This document shows positions 24,895 through 32,889 of a DNA stretch of 64,000 bases, in pieces. The notes under the pieces were generated by a model. The model saw only the letters and a program-made list of their open reading frames with translations, was not told the origin of the DNA and did no database searches. The stretch comes from Ectopseudomonas composti. Lineage in GTDB: Bacteria; Pseudomonadota; Gammaproteobacteria; Pseudomonadales; Pseudomonadaceae. The stretch lies in contig NZ_FOWP01000017.1 in NCBI RefSeq assembly GCF_900115475.1, positions 41,315 through 105,314 on the forward strand, in the 5' to 3' direction. Each line of letters opens with the position of its first letter. Within the stretch, counting starts at the first letter, position 1. The position numbers were made by a program, and so were the translations under genes.

Positions 24895-25326
24895 TCAGTC
24901 CGCGCCAGGCGGTACGGTGGTGAAGGTCACCGACAGGCTCTGGCCATCGGCGAAGAGCAGGCTTGCTTCGACTTGGTCGCCCAGGGCCAACTCGCGTTGG
25001 CGCTGCATCAGCATCAGGTGATAACCGCCGGGGGCGAATTTCAACGTCGCGCCAGCGGCTACCTCGACCTGAGCGACGTGCTGCATGCTGGCCATGCCGT
25101 TTTCCAGCGAGCTGCGATGCATCATCACCTGGAGGAAGGCGGTGCTCTGGGCGCCGGTCAGTACCACCGGCTGGTTGCCGGTGTTGGTCAGAGTGAAATA
25201 GCCGGCCGCCGGTAAGTTACCCGGCAACAGCCTTAGCTTTGCCTCGCTGACCTGCAGCTCGGCCATGGCCGCCGTCGAGGCGATCAGCAGCAGTGCTGTA
25301 GTCGCGAGTTGTACGAGTCTGCGCAT
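24895..25326 (-). CDS. PCu(A)C periplasmic copper chaperone
   Basis: A 143-aa secreted protein (signal MRRLVQLATTALLLIASTAA, cleavage after AMA). The Cu(I) site fits the family consensus exactly: H70-x10-M81-x21-H103-x-M105. PCu(A)C proteins (DUF461) deliver Cu(I) to cytochrome oxidase centres or other periplasmic targets, often with Sco or thioredoxin-like proteins. Grouping here with DsbA/DsbB homologues suggests a coupled copper and thiol handling unit. Confidence 0.92.
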   Translation of the reverse strand: MRRLVQLATTALLLIASTAAMAELQVSEAKLRLLPGNLPAAGYFTLTNTGNQPVVLTGAQSTAFLQVMMHRSSLENGMASMQHVAQVEVAAGATLKFAPGGYHLMLMQRQRELALGDQVEASLLFADGQSLSVTFTTVPPGAD

Positions 25327-25353
25327 CGCTGTACTCCTTGTTGTTATGAGTTT

Positions 25354-26160
25354 CTAGTCCTGTTGCTTAGGCGAGCAGCAGCCCTTCACCGGCGTGCTGG
25401 CGGCTCGGGGCTGTTCGCAGCAGGTGTCCTTCTTCGCTGTCTGAGCCTCACCCGCGCAGCAACTCTTGGCCGGCTCAAACTGGACTGGCGTAGCGGTCGG
25501 TTCGGTGATACCCAGCAACGGCTGTGGGCATTGCTGCGGCTCAGGCGCGCTGGCTCGCCACTCTATCCAAGCCTCGCGGATGATCTGCCCGGCGGAGTGC
25601 AGGAACAATGCGGCGATGGCCAGGCCGACGAGGATGTCCGGCCACAAGCTGCCTGTCAGCGCGACCATGCCTGCTGCGATAATCACGCTGCTGTTGGCCA
25701 GCAAGTCGTTACGCGAGCAGAGCCAGGTCGAACGCATGTTCAGGTCATCGGAGCGATGGCTGTAGAGCAGCGCGAAGCAGTAGCCATTGGCGATCAGTGC
25801 GAGTGTGCCGATGACACCCATCAGATCGGCAGACGGCACTTCCTGCAGTATCAGTTTGCGCAGAGCATCGGCTACCACCAGCACGCCGAACAACAGCATG
25901 AACCCGCCTTTGAACAGCGCGGCTCCGGCGCGGGCTCGAACACTGCGGTGCATGACGAACAGCGTAAGGGCATACACCGACGCGTCGCCGAACATGTCCA
26001 GCGAGTCACCGAGCAGCGCCGTTGAGTTGGCGATCCAACCGGCGATGAACTCCACCAGGAACATGACGACGTTGACGGCCAGGACGATATAGAGCACTCG
26101 GCTCTGTTTAGCGCGCAGCTGGGCCAGTTCGCCGGCCTTGTTTTCGCAGCAGCTGTCCAT
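25354..26160 (-). CDS. Cation diffusion facilitator-type transporter with Cys-rich tail
   Basis: A 268-aa membrane protein with six helices. The N-terminus (MDSCCENKAGELAQL) has a CC pair, and the TM2 motif is LLGDSLDMFGDASVYALTLF. TM5 carries SRNDLLANSSV, an N-D pattern in place of the usual H-x3-D. The cytosolic tail (about residues 210-268) has three further CC pairs (KSCCAG, DTCCEQ, KGCCSP). CDF proteins export Zn, Cd, Co or Ni. The divergent ZntR-like gene and the MerR operator between them point to metal induction. Confidence 0.85.
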   Translation of the reverse strand: MDSCCENKAGELAQLRAKQSRVLYIVLAVNVVMFLVEFIAGWIANSTALLGDSLDMFGDASVYALTLFVMHRSVRARAGAALFKGGFMLLFGVLVVADALRKLILQEVPSADLMGVIGTLALIANGYCFALLYSHRSDDLNMRSTWLCSRNDLLANSSVIIAAGMVALTGSLWPDILVGLAIAALFLHSAGQIIREAWIEWRASAPEPQQCPQPLLGITEPTATPVQFEPAKSCCAGEAQTAKKDTCCEQPRAASTPVKGCCSPKQQD

Positions 26161-26191
26161 GATCCGTACCTCGTTCGCTCGATCTTGTCGT

Positions 26192-26223
26192 TAGAATGAG
26201 GGTTATAGCGACTATAAGGTCAA
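26192..26223 (-). promoter_or_regulatory. MerR-type operator for the CDF operon
   Basis: On the minus strand the -35 TTGACC (26223-26218) is followed by the perfect dyad TTATAG-N3-CTATAA (26203-26217) in a 19-20 base spacer, then a weak -10 around 26193-26198. The start of the divergent merR gene is six bases away at 26229, so the same operator probably autoregulates it. Confidence 0.82.
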
Positions 26224-26228
26224 GTGCC

Positions 26229-26636
26229 ATGAGTACGACGAACTTCACTGTGGGCCAACTGGCGCGCCTAACCGATACCAAGGCGGTAACCATTCGCTAC
26301 TACGAGCAATTGGGCCTGCTGCCCATGGTTTCGCGCAACGCTTCCGGCTACCGCCAGTACACAGCGGAGGAACGTGATCGACTGCTGTTCATTCGTCGCA
26401 GCCGCGCCTTGGGCTTCAGTCTTAACGACATCCGTCAGTTGCTGGTTTTTTCCGACCACCGCCAAGCGTCATGCGCCTCGGTGGATGCCAAGGTGGCCGA
26501 GCAGTTGGAGCAGGTGAGATTGCGCATCCACGACCTACAGGGGCTGGAGAACGAACTGCAGCACTTGCTGTCCTGCTGCCATGGTGGGGTAATCGAGGAA
26601 TGCCGGATTATCGGGTCGCTGAGTCAGCAGCGCTAA
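26229..26636 (+). CDS. ZntR-like MerR-family metal regulator
   Basis: A 135-aa MerR regulator starting MSTTNFTVGQLARLTDTKAV. Winged helix-turn-helix (residues 6-70), long dimer helix, and a C-terminal metal loop. Candidate ligands are C82 (QASCAS), C116-C117-H118 (LLSCCHGG) and C125 (EECRII), the spacing seen in zinc and cadmium sensors such as ZntR. The operator lies in the 68-base gap to the divergent CDF operon. Confidence 0.87.
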   Translation: MSTTNFTVGQLARLTDTKAVTIRYYEQLGLLPMVSRNASGYRQYTAEERDRLLFIRRSRALGFSLNDIRQLLVFSDHRQASCASVDAKVAEQLEQVRLRIHDLQGLENELQHLLSCCHGGVIEECRIIGSLSQQR

Positions 26637-26801
26637 ATTGACGAGCTCGAAGGGCGAGCAGGCGAGCGGCTAAGTAGACCAAGGGAGCAGCCCCTTCGAG
26701 GAGCCTATTCCGGTCAAACGCTGACGCCCGCCTCAACCGTATCTCCACACCACCGAGCACACCTTCCCAGGGAATAGGGCTAGCGGCGTACCAATACCAA
26801 G

Positions 26802-27746
26802 CTACCGGAGTACAGGTTGCCCCTTACGCAAGCACTTCGCCCCCTTCGGACGTAATCTAAGTCGCTGAAACCGCTTGACCAGATAGCTCATCGTACGATG
26901 CACATTGCCACGAGTCCGCTCGTCACGACGGTGAATCATCCCGATACCGCATTTATCACCGTACTGGGCTTTGTTGTGATTGCAGCTGTCGTAGCTCCCC
27001 CTACTACGGGTGATCTGCTCCCACAGGGCACCGATCTGCTGCGCTTTGTAGATATCGCCACGCACCATAGCGCCATTGAAGAAAAAGGCCGCATGGATGT
27101 GGTACCCACGACGCTTTCCCTGCTCTACACGGCAGATGTAACCAGTCTCATGGTCGAAGATCGGATTGCGCTCACGCGCCCGAATCAGTCGGTGCAAATC
27201 CGCAAACACATGCTCCACCCTCAGCCTCGCCTTAGCAGCGGAGCGGTAGTACAGGTTGACCCTGATCACCAGGGTCGTGGCATAGCGATCCAGTACCTGG
27301 TCAACGTATTCAGCCACCTCACGGGACTGCTGGCGCTGCTGATATCGTGCGTCATCCCGACGACGACGGTAGCTGCGTTCACGATTCAGTTGGCGGATAC
27401 GCTCAGCCAGGCAGTTGAGCGTATCGCTGTAGTCACGGTACTGGGAGGTTTCTTCATTGAAAGAATTGATCCCTACCAGTGGACTGTGTTCCACACCGAC
27501 GTCGTAACACGCCTGTTGGAACAGCCGCAGGCACGGCCCGTAGTGGTAGTCATCGCTGTGGCTAACTAGCGCCAGCATCTGATCGAGGTTCTCGAAGTAC
27601 CGAGTGAGCTTGGTACGTTTGGTTTTGCCGCTGGCAGTCAACGACTGCACAGGCCCTTCGCTGCGTTCTACCGCTTCAACCAAGTCTTCGATCTGGAGTG
27701 CGATATCGGACTGAGAGAGGGTTTTTGATGTGTGACGATGGTTCAT
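26802..27746 (-). CDS. YagK/YfjJ-domain (inovirus Gp2-like) replication protein
   Basis: A 314-aa basic protein. The C-terminal half carries the YagK/YfjJ/inovirus Gp2 pattern: LVIRVNLYYRSAAKARLRVE, then RRGYHIHAAFFFNGAM with the H-x-H pair expected for an HUH-like fold, then QIGALWEQITRSRG and a terminal RTMSYLVKRFQ. Family members are linked to replication or mobilisation of small integrative elements. Start at MNHRHTSK, whose ribosome binding site (AGGTG) is inside a potential stem (27753-27782). The first 80 residues look regulatory or accessory. Confidence 0.8.
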   Translation of the reverse strand: MNHRHTSKTLSQSDIALQIEDLVEAVERSEGPVQSLTASGKTKRTKLTRYFENLDQMLALVSHSDDYHYGPCLRLFQQACYDVGVEHSPLVGINSFNEETSQYRDYSDTLNCLAERIRQLNRERSYRRRRDDARYQQRQQSREVAEYVDQVLDRYATTLVIRVNLYYRSAAKARLRVEHVFADLHRLIRARERNPIFDHETGYICRVEQGKRRGYHIHAAFFFNGAMVRGDIYKAQQIGALWEQITRSRGSYDSCNHNKAQYGDKCGIGMIHRRDERTRGNVHRTMSYLVKRFQRLRLRPKGAKCLRKGQPVLR

Positions 27747-27752
27747 GATGAT

Positions 27753-27782
27753 GCACCTGGGTTGTGAGTACATATCAGGTGC
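27753..27782 (-). promoter_or_regulatory. Hairpin that can hide the Gp2-like ribosome binding site
   Basis: On the minus strand GCACCTG (27782-27776) pairs with CAGGTGC (27759-27753) across 16 bases. The second arm contains the AGGTG that serves the ATG at 27746, so pairing would block translation. Confidence 0.45.
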
Positions 27783-27820
27783 AAGGTCTGTATTTTTTTA
27801 CTGCTCGGAGCCTGCTAGTG

Positions 27821-27844
27821 CTGTTGCTGTGTGGTCAGCAACAG
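27821..27844. repeat. Perfect 9-bp inverted repeat
   Basis: CTGTTGCTG, 6-base loop TGTGGT, CAGCAACAG. No T-run follows. Near a gene for an HUH-like protein, such a hairpin could be a replication or nicking site, or an RNA control element. Confidence 0.4.
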
Positions 27845-28074
27845 CGCCCTGTCATGACCATGCGCAGCTAGTTCTGATGGCTACGGGTCATGGTGCTATG
27901 GGTATGATTGATGAGGTATTGAGGTATATAACTAGAACAAGCAGCCCGTCGCTCAGCACGGTATCGACCAGCCAGGAAAACCAGAGGCAAGACTTTCCCA
28001 GCAACCTAGAGATTTTCTATTCGTAGAGGACGGGGAGTTAGCTGAGGGCATTTGGCAGCAAGGCGGCATAAATA

Positions 28075-28099
28075 CCCTGACCGGTTTAGCCGGTCAGGG
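28075..28099 (-). terminator. Terminator after the AlpA gene
   Basis: CCCTGACCGG and CCGGTCAGGG form a perfect 10-bp stem with a 5-base loop, followed on the minus strand by TATTTATG. It lies 15 bases past the AlpA stop. Confidence 0.7.
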
Positions 28100-28114
28100 C
28101 ATCAATACACACCT

Positions 28115-28327
28115 TCAAATCGAGACAGGCTGCCCGACTCCCGCAGCCATATCGCGCGCCTCAATCTTGGCCATGATCCAGTCGTGCACCTCCTCCTCAA
28201 CCCATCCGACGCAGCGATCGCCAAGCGGAACTGGTTTAGGGAAGGTGTCTTCTGCGATGTACTTGTAGAGAGTCGACCGAGCAAGGCCAGTCGAGTTGGT
28301 GACTTCTTTCAGACGGATGATCCTCAT
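28115..28327 (-). CDS. AlpA-family DNA-binding regulator
   Basis: A 70-aa MerR-like excisionase/regulator of the AlpA type: MRIIRLKEVTNSTGLARSTL, KYIAEDTFPKPVPLGDRCVG, then WVEEEVHDWIMAKIEARD. It starts at an ATG with CAGGAG upstream. Members regulate or excise P4-like and other integrative elements. It lies between the unknown 418-aa gene and the Gp2-like gene on the same strand. Confidence 0.88.
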   Translation of the reverse strand: MRIIRLKEVTNSTGLARSTLYKYIAEDTFPKPVPLGDRCVGWVEEEVHDWIMAKIEARDMAAGVGQPVSI

Positions 28328-28395
28328 GAACGGGCTCCTGTAATACGTTCAGAGGATTGCCAGGGTTTGTTAAAAAGTACTGGTTTTGCGCGCTC

Positions 28396-29652
28396 TCAGG
28401 CTCTTGAGCGCAGCACAATGAACCCTTCATCACCACTAATGTGCGGCAGCCAAATGATGCGGCAGTTCGCCCATCCAGGAAGAGTCTCATCCCTCACACA
28501 AGCCCGGAGAACCTGAACCACCTGGAGAACGTACCTGCAAATGACTCGTGCCATATCCGATAATTCGGCCAGCGATCCATCTTCATCCAACACTACCCTC
28601 AAGCTAGGCTCAGGCATGTCATGCGGTACCCCTGACCGCCGCCACAACTCGCCATCAGAGGGTTTGGGTACTTGGAAATCAGCACGAATGAGGGGTTTGA
28701 GTACGCGGTGGAGCTCCGAGTGCTTCAACCGCTCGATACCACTCTCGAGGATAATGCAGGCGTACTCACATAGCCGGAGCGGTAGCTGCCTGAAATACAC
28801 GTCAGACTCCTCCCGGCGCAGAACCCAGTGATAGCGCCCCCAGGGATCATCACCGTATCCCTGAGGATCACGATCAAGCTGACGTACCCGCTCTTGATGA
28901 TGATGTAACGTCCAGTCCCAATGATCTCTGCTCGCCCTTTGACTTCGTACAGATGAATAATCCAGCAACTCGGGCAAACCGCCTGCTCCAGAAACAATGG
29001 GGTGGGAGCAGTTCAACACATAGACACTTTCCAACCGACCGCCAAGCATCCGCGAGTAACCACCTGGTATCACATGACAAATAAAGCCTTGCTCCACTAG
29101 TCGCCCAAGACGGTGCTTCAAGCTTTCCTTATCAAGCCCCGTCAGCGTAGACATCAGTTTTGCACCAACGCCCTCTACTACCCCAAAGCGATCAGCGTAA
29201 GCCCAGAGCGCAACGAGCAGAAGGCAATTCACATACGAAATCTTCTTACTGGATCGAACAGCCCTGACCGCAGCCATCCGCGCCTCGACAACCTTGCCCG
29301 ACATAGAGGCTCGGGAGCACGAACTCAGCAACTTAGATATCACGTCCAGATAAGGTGTTTTCGACACTAGTTCAGCCATGAGCTCGTGGCTCCATTCCTC
29401 TGCCCATTTCAGCTGAGCCCTAGGTCGACCGCTCGGTGCTGCTAGGCTCGACTCAAACAAGATCTCATGCTCGATCAGGCCATCCTTCGCTTTGGTAAAT
29501 GCGGAATCAGGCATACCAAAGTACTTCGCAAGCATCTTGCTTCCCACATCCAGCGGCTCCGATGTATGCGCACGAAAAGCCAATCGAACCAGGACATACC
29601 TCTCCTCCGGCGTTAAGCCAGTAGCCGGCTTGAGCAGCTCAGCGATGGACAT
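28396..29652 (-). CDS. Unknown 418-aa protein with two winged-helix-like regions
   Basis: A soluble protein starting MSIAELLKPATGLTPEERYV. Two stretches look like winged helix-turn-helix domains: residues 12-70 (LTPEERYVLVRLAFRAHTSE, KMLAKYFGMPDSAFTKAKDG) and about 165-200 (KLMSTLTGLDKESLKHRLGR). The C-terminal half (FRQLPLRLCEYACIILESGI) has no pattern I know. Replication-initiator proteins of mobile elements often have paired winged helices, so this is a possible role. First gene of the minus-strand cassette. Confidence 0.65.
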   Translation of the reverse strand: MSIAELLKPATGLTPEERYVLVRLAFRAHTSEPLDVGSKMLAKYFGMPDSAFTKAKDGLIEHEILFESSLAAPSGRPRAQLKWAEEWSHELMAELVSKTPYLDVISKLLSSCSRASMSGKVVEARMAAVRAVRSSKKISYVNCLLLVALWAYADRFGVVEGVGAKLMSTLTGLDKESLKHRLGRLVEQGFICHVIPGGYSRMLGGRLESVYVLNCSHPIVSGAGGLPELLDYSSVRSQRASRDHWDWTLHHHQERVRQLDRDPQGYGDDPWGRYHWVLRREESDVYFRQLPLRLCEYACIILESGIERLKHSELHRVLKPLIRADFQVPKPSDGELWRRSGVPHDMPEPSLRVVLDEDGSLAELSDMARVICRYVLQVVQVLRACVRDETLPGWANCRIIWLPHISGDEGFIVLRSRA

Positions 29653-29822
29653 AGAACCTCACTCATATCTAGCCTAAGGCTCACCGATTTAATCACATAT
29701 TTTAACCCCTATAAAATAAGTCAAATCGCTACATTCAACTTGGAACAAACATTACGTGTCACATTTTACAGATTCCTGAGAGTAGTCTAGGCTCTGACAT
29801 CCCCACGAATAGGCTCACGCCC

Positions 29823-30581
29823 TTGCGCAAGCGACTCACTCCAGACGACTGGCTAGCCACCTTGACCCCAAGAGAAATCCAGTGGGTTTACGAAAGCCTT
29901 ATAAAGAAAAAGGTTGTTAGTGCACGAGATGACCATTCTTCCGCCGACCTAAAGGCACTAATCAGTGATCGTCTGCATCGCTCCCGCAACGCTGATGACC
30001 TGTTCAAGCAGTGCAAAAATGGGATAAGAACGAGGCGATGCCGAGAAAAGACGAAGAAAAGTACCTATGCGTTTCGGCTCACCGAGAACGAAGCAAATAA
30101 ACTTCAAGCGATGGCCTCTGCGGCAAAAACAAACCGGACAGAGATCATCAGAAGGCTGATTCGAAACGGGCCAGAAATGCTCTGTGCGATTGATCAGCAA
30201 GAGGAAGTCAACCTCCGAGCGCAGCGCGACCTCACACTCAAAGGCAAAGATATGGAGAAACTGGCCGAAGCAGCCAAAGCCCTCGCGAATCAGAACGCGC
30301 GGATGCTAGGCATGGCACAGTCGTTGCTGGCACATCACGGTATAAAATGGGAGCAGCCATCGTTCTCCCAGCTCCAGCTAGGCATGGCGTACTACCACTT
30401 AATCGAAGCCGAAATGGAAAAGTTCTACGAAGAGGAGAAGAGGAAACTCAAAAAGCAGCTGCATCATTTGGATCGCAGCATTCCTCGACCAACCCACCCT
30501 CGAAACGAGAAAGCACAAGAAGACTCATTGAAAGCCCACGACAAGGGAATGGGTCAAAGTGTGGGTCAAGGACAAGAATAA
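29823..30581 (+). CDS. Ribbon-helix-helix protein, mobilisation-type
   Basis: A 252-aa, highly charged protein. The recognisable part is a ribbon-helix-helix at about residues 78-113: KKSTYAFRLTENEANKLQAM, then TNRTEIIRRLIRNG. The rest is a coiled-coil-rich, Lys/Glu-rich tail ending GQSVGQGQE. No ATG exists near the start, so a TTG at 29823 with a weak AGG upstream is used; the start is uncertain. RHH domains of this kind occur in MobC-like and plasmid accessory proteins. It closes the cassette and precedes a terminator. Confidence 0.6.
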   Translation: MRKRLTPDDWLATLTPREIQWVYESLIKKKVVSARDDHSSADLKALISDRLHRSRNADDLFKQCKNGIRTRRCREKTKKSTYAFRLTENEANKLQAMASAAKTNRTEIIRRLIRNGPEMLCAIDQQEEVNLRAQRDLTLKGKDMEKLAEAAKALANQNARMLGMAQSLLAHHGIKWEQPSFSQLQLGMAYYHLIEAEMEKFYEEEKRKLKKQLHHLDRSIPRPTHPRNEKAQEDSLKAHDKGMGQSVGQGQE

Positions 30582-30625
30582 AAAATTAAATCATTAATAA
30601 TCAACAACATGGAAAAACAAGAACA

Positions 30626-30647
30626 CCGGCCACAAGCCGGCTTTTTT
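30626..30647 (+). terminator. Intrinsic terminator at the edge of the cassette
   Basis: CCGGC, 5-base loop, GCCGG, then C and TTTTTT. It follows the RHH gene and separates accessory DNA from the wsp operon. Confidence 0.75.
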
Positions 30648-30750
30648 ATTGCCTTTAACCCGGCAACCGGTACACATTCGTTACACCCAGGCAAAACGGC
30701 GGCACGCCGGTGTGCTGTAATCGATTAGCAAAACTGACTAGCCAGGCCCA

Positions 30751-32388
30751 ATGGACATGATGAACCTGACCGTACGCAATCGAATCATTGTCAGCTTCCT
30801 GCTGATCATCGCCATTCTGGTTCTGCTGGCCGGTGCTTCCTACATGCGCCTGGTGAAGATCGAGAACGAAGCCAATGGCATCCGCAACGAGTCGATCCCA
30901 GGCCTGTATTACCCGAGCAAGGCGCAGGAGCTGTGGTCCCATCACATGCTCGACACTCGCCGCCTGCTGCTGCGTACCGTCGATGAAGACGTTGCCACCC
31001 TGCTCGACAGCTACCGCGACCAGTTCGCTGCTTTGGAGCAAGCGCTCGATGAGGAGTTCGGCCGCTATCAGAGCGCCACGGTGGACGAGCAGGAGCTGGC
31101 ACTGGCCGAGCAATTCCGCCAGGTACAGCGCCAGTACCTGAACCGCCACGGGCAATTGCTCGACACCCTACCGAGCATCGAACTCAAGCAGGCTCGGCAG
31201 TTCAGTGCCGAACGCCTATTTCCCGAGTGGGAAAAAGGCGAGAGCCTGCTGAGCGAGTTGATCGAGATGAATCGCGGCCAGGCCGATAGTGCTGCGCGTG
31301 AGATTCGCAGCGCGGTGCGCATCATGGAGGTGGGCCTGTTGATCGCCATCCTGCTGGCCATCCTCGTCTCCGCCGTTTGCGGCTGGCTGCTGATGAGCGC
31401 GATCACTACACCGGTGAACCGCATCGTCAACACCCTCAAATCCCTGGAAAGCGGTGACCTGTCAGTGAAGCTCGACTTGCACCGGCGTGACGAATTCAAC
31501 GCCATCGAGCTGGGCTTCAACAGCATGGTCGGCGAGCTCAAGAACCTGGTCGGCAATGCCCAGCGCTCGGCGGTGCAGATGACCACCTCGGTCACCGAGA
31601 TCGCCGCCACCTCGCGCCAACAGCAGGCCACGGCCACCGAAACCGCCGCTACCACCACTGAAATCGGCGCCACCTCGCGGGAGATCGCGGCCACTTCGCG
31701 TGATCTGGTCCGTACCATGGGTGAAGTCTCCGACAACGCCGAGCAGACCTCGATTCTCGCCGGTACCGGCCAGCTCGGCCTGGCGCGTATGGAAGAGATC
31801 ATGCACCAAGTGATGGGCGCGGCCGACGTGGTCAACGGCAAGCTGTCGATCCTCAACGAGAAGGCCGGCAACATCACCCAGGTGGTCACCACCATCGTCA
31901 AGGTGGCCGATCAGACCAACCTGCTGTCGCTCAACGCCGCCATCGAGGCTGAGAAAGCCGGCGAGTACGGCAAGGGCTTCGCCGTGGTGGCCGTGGAAGT
32001 GCGTCGCCTCGCCGACCAGACCGCCGTGGCCACCTACGATATCGAGCAGATGGTGCGTGAGATCCAGTCCGCGGTATCGGCCGGCGTGATGGGCATGGAC
32101 AAGTTCTCCGAAGAAGTGCGGCGCGGCATCGGCGAGATGGCGCAGATGGGCGATCAGCTCACCCAGATCATCCAGCAGGTTCAGGCCCTGGCGCCGCGTA
32201 TCCAGATGGTCAACGAAGGCATGCAGGCGCAATCCACCGGTGCCGAACAGATCAACCAGGCGCTGGTGCAACTCGGTGAAGCCAGCAGCCAGACCGTCGA
32301 TTCGCTGCGCCAGGCCGGCGCCGCCATCGATGAACTCAATCAGGTAGCCAACAACCTGCGCGTTGGCGTCAGCCGCTTCAAGGTCTGA
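30751..32388 (+). CDS. wspA: Surface-sensing methyl-accepting chemoreceptor
   Basis: A 545-aa receptor. TM1 is VRNRIIVSFLLIIAILVLLA, followed by a periplasmic four-helix bundle (residues 33-190), TM2 VGLLIAILLAILVSAVCGWL, a HAMP domain and a long methyl-accepting coiled coil. The hairpin tip is QTNLLSLNAAIEAEKAGEYG, the WspA variant of the usual tip. The protein ends without a CheR-tethering pentapeptide. WspA senses growth on a surface and drives the WspE kinase. First gene of wspABCDEFR. Confidence 0.93.
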   Translation: MDMMNLTVRNRIIVSFLLIIAILVLLAGASYMRLVKIENEANGIRNESIPGLYYPSKAQELWSHHMLDTRRLLLRTVDEDVATLLDSYRDQFAALEQALDEEFGRYQSATVDEQELALAEQFRQVQRQYLNRHGQLLDTLPSIELKQARQFSAERLFPEWEKGESLLSELIEMNRGQADSAAREIRSAVRIMEVGLLIAILLAILVSAVCGWLLMSAITTPVNRIVNTLKSLESGDLSVKLDLHRRDEFNAIELGFNSMVGELKNLVGNAQRSAVQMTTSVTEIAATSRQQQATATETAATTTEIGATSREIAATSRDLVRTMGEVSDNAEQTSILAGTGQLGLARMEEIMHQVMGAADVVNGKLSILNEKAGNITQVVTTIVKVADQTNLLSLNAAIEAEKAGEYGKGFAVVAVEVRRLADQTAVATYDIEQMVREIQSAVSAGVMGMDKFSEEVRRGIGEMAQMGDQLTQIIQQVQALAPRIQMVNEGMQAQSTGAEQINQALVQLGEASSQTVDSLRQAGAAIDELNQVANNLRVGVSRFKV

Positions 32389-32390
32389 GC

Positions 32391-32885
32391 ATGCCAGCCC
32401 CCAGCAAAGCAGCCACAGGCGAACTGCACCTGCAGTTTCAGCTCGGTGACGATCGCTACGCCCTGCCGGCCAGCCAGGTGGTCGAAGTGCTGCCGCTGCG
32501 CCGCCTGAAACAGGTGCCCGAGGCGCCGCAGTGGGTGGCCGGACTGTTCGAGCACCGCGGTCGGGTCACCCCGGTGATCGACCTCAGCCGCCGCGTGCTG
32601 GGTCGCCCCGCCCTGCCCCGCAGCAGCACGCGGGTGGTGCTGGTGCGCTTCGACCTGCAACTGGGCGAGCAATCGCCGGTGCTCGGGCTGATTCTGGAAC
32701 AGGCCACCGACACCCTGCGCTTGCCCAGTGAAGCCTTCAGGGCCAGCGGCCTGGAGGCGGGCCAGGCGGATTACCTGGGGCCGCTGCAGCGCGACGCCCA
32801 GGGCATGATCCAGCGCATCGAGGTCGCCGGGCTGCTCGACGACGAAGTGCGTGCCCTGCTGTTCCAGTCGACGCCGCAGGACTGA
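32391..32885 (+). CDS. wspB: CheW-like coupling protein WspB
   Basis: A 164-aa CheW-fold scaffold: LHLQFQLGDDRYALPASQVV, then RLKQVPEAPQWVAGLFEHRG and VTPVIDLSRRVLGRP. It couples WspA to the WspE kinase. Starts three bases after wspA stops. Confidence 0.92.
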   Translation: MPAPSKAATGELHLQFQLGDDRYALPASQVVEVLPLRRLKQVPEAPQWVAGLFEHRGRVTPVIDLSRRVLGRPALPRSSTRVVLVRFDLQLGEQSPVLGLILEQATDTLRLPSEAFRASGLEAGQADYLGPLQRDAQGMIQRIEVAGLLDDEVRALLFQSTPQD

Positions 32886-32889
32886 CGGC

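Larger units (their letters stand above)
27747..28114 (-). other. Leader and origin-like region of the mobile cassette
   Basis: A 368-base gap holding two hairpins (27753-27782 over the Gp2-like ribosome binding site, and 27821-27844), an AT-rich promoter-like part (27920-27950), and the AlpA terminator at 28075-28099. No gene is visible. Confidence 0.5.

Noticed and set aside
26637..26801. A tRNA or attachment site next to the mobile cassette
   Set aside because: I could not find a tRNA fold or a matching direct repeat on both sides by eye.
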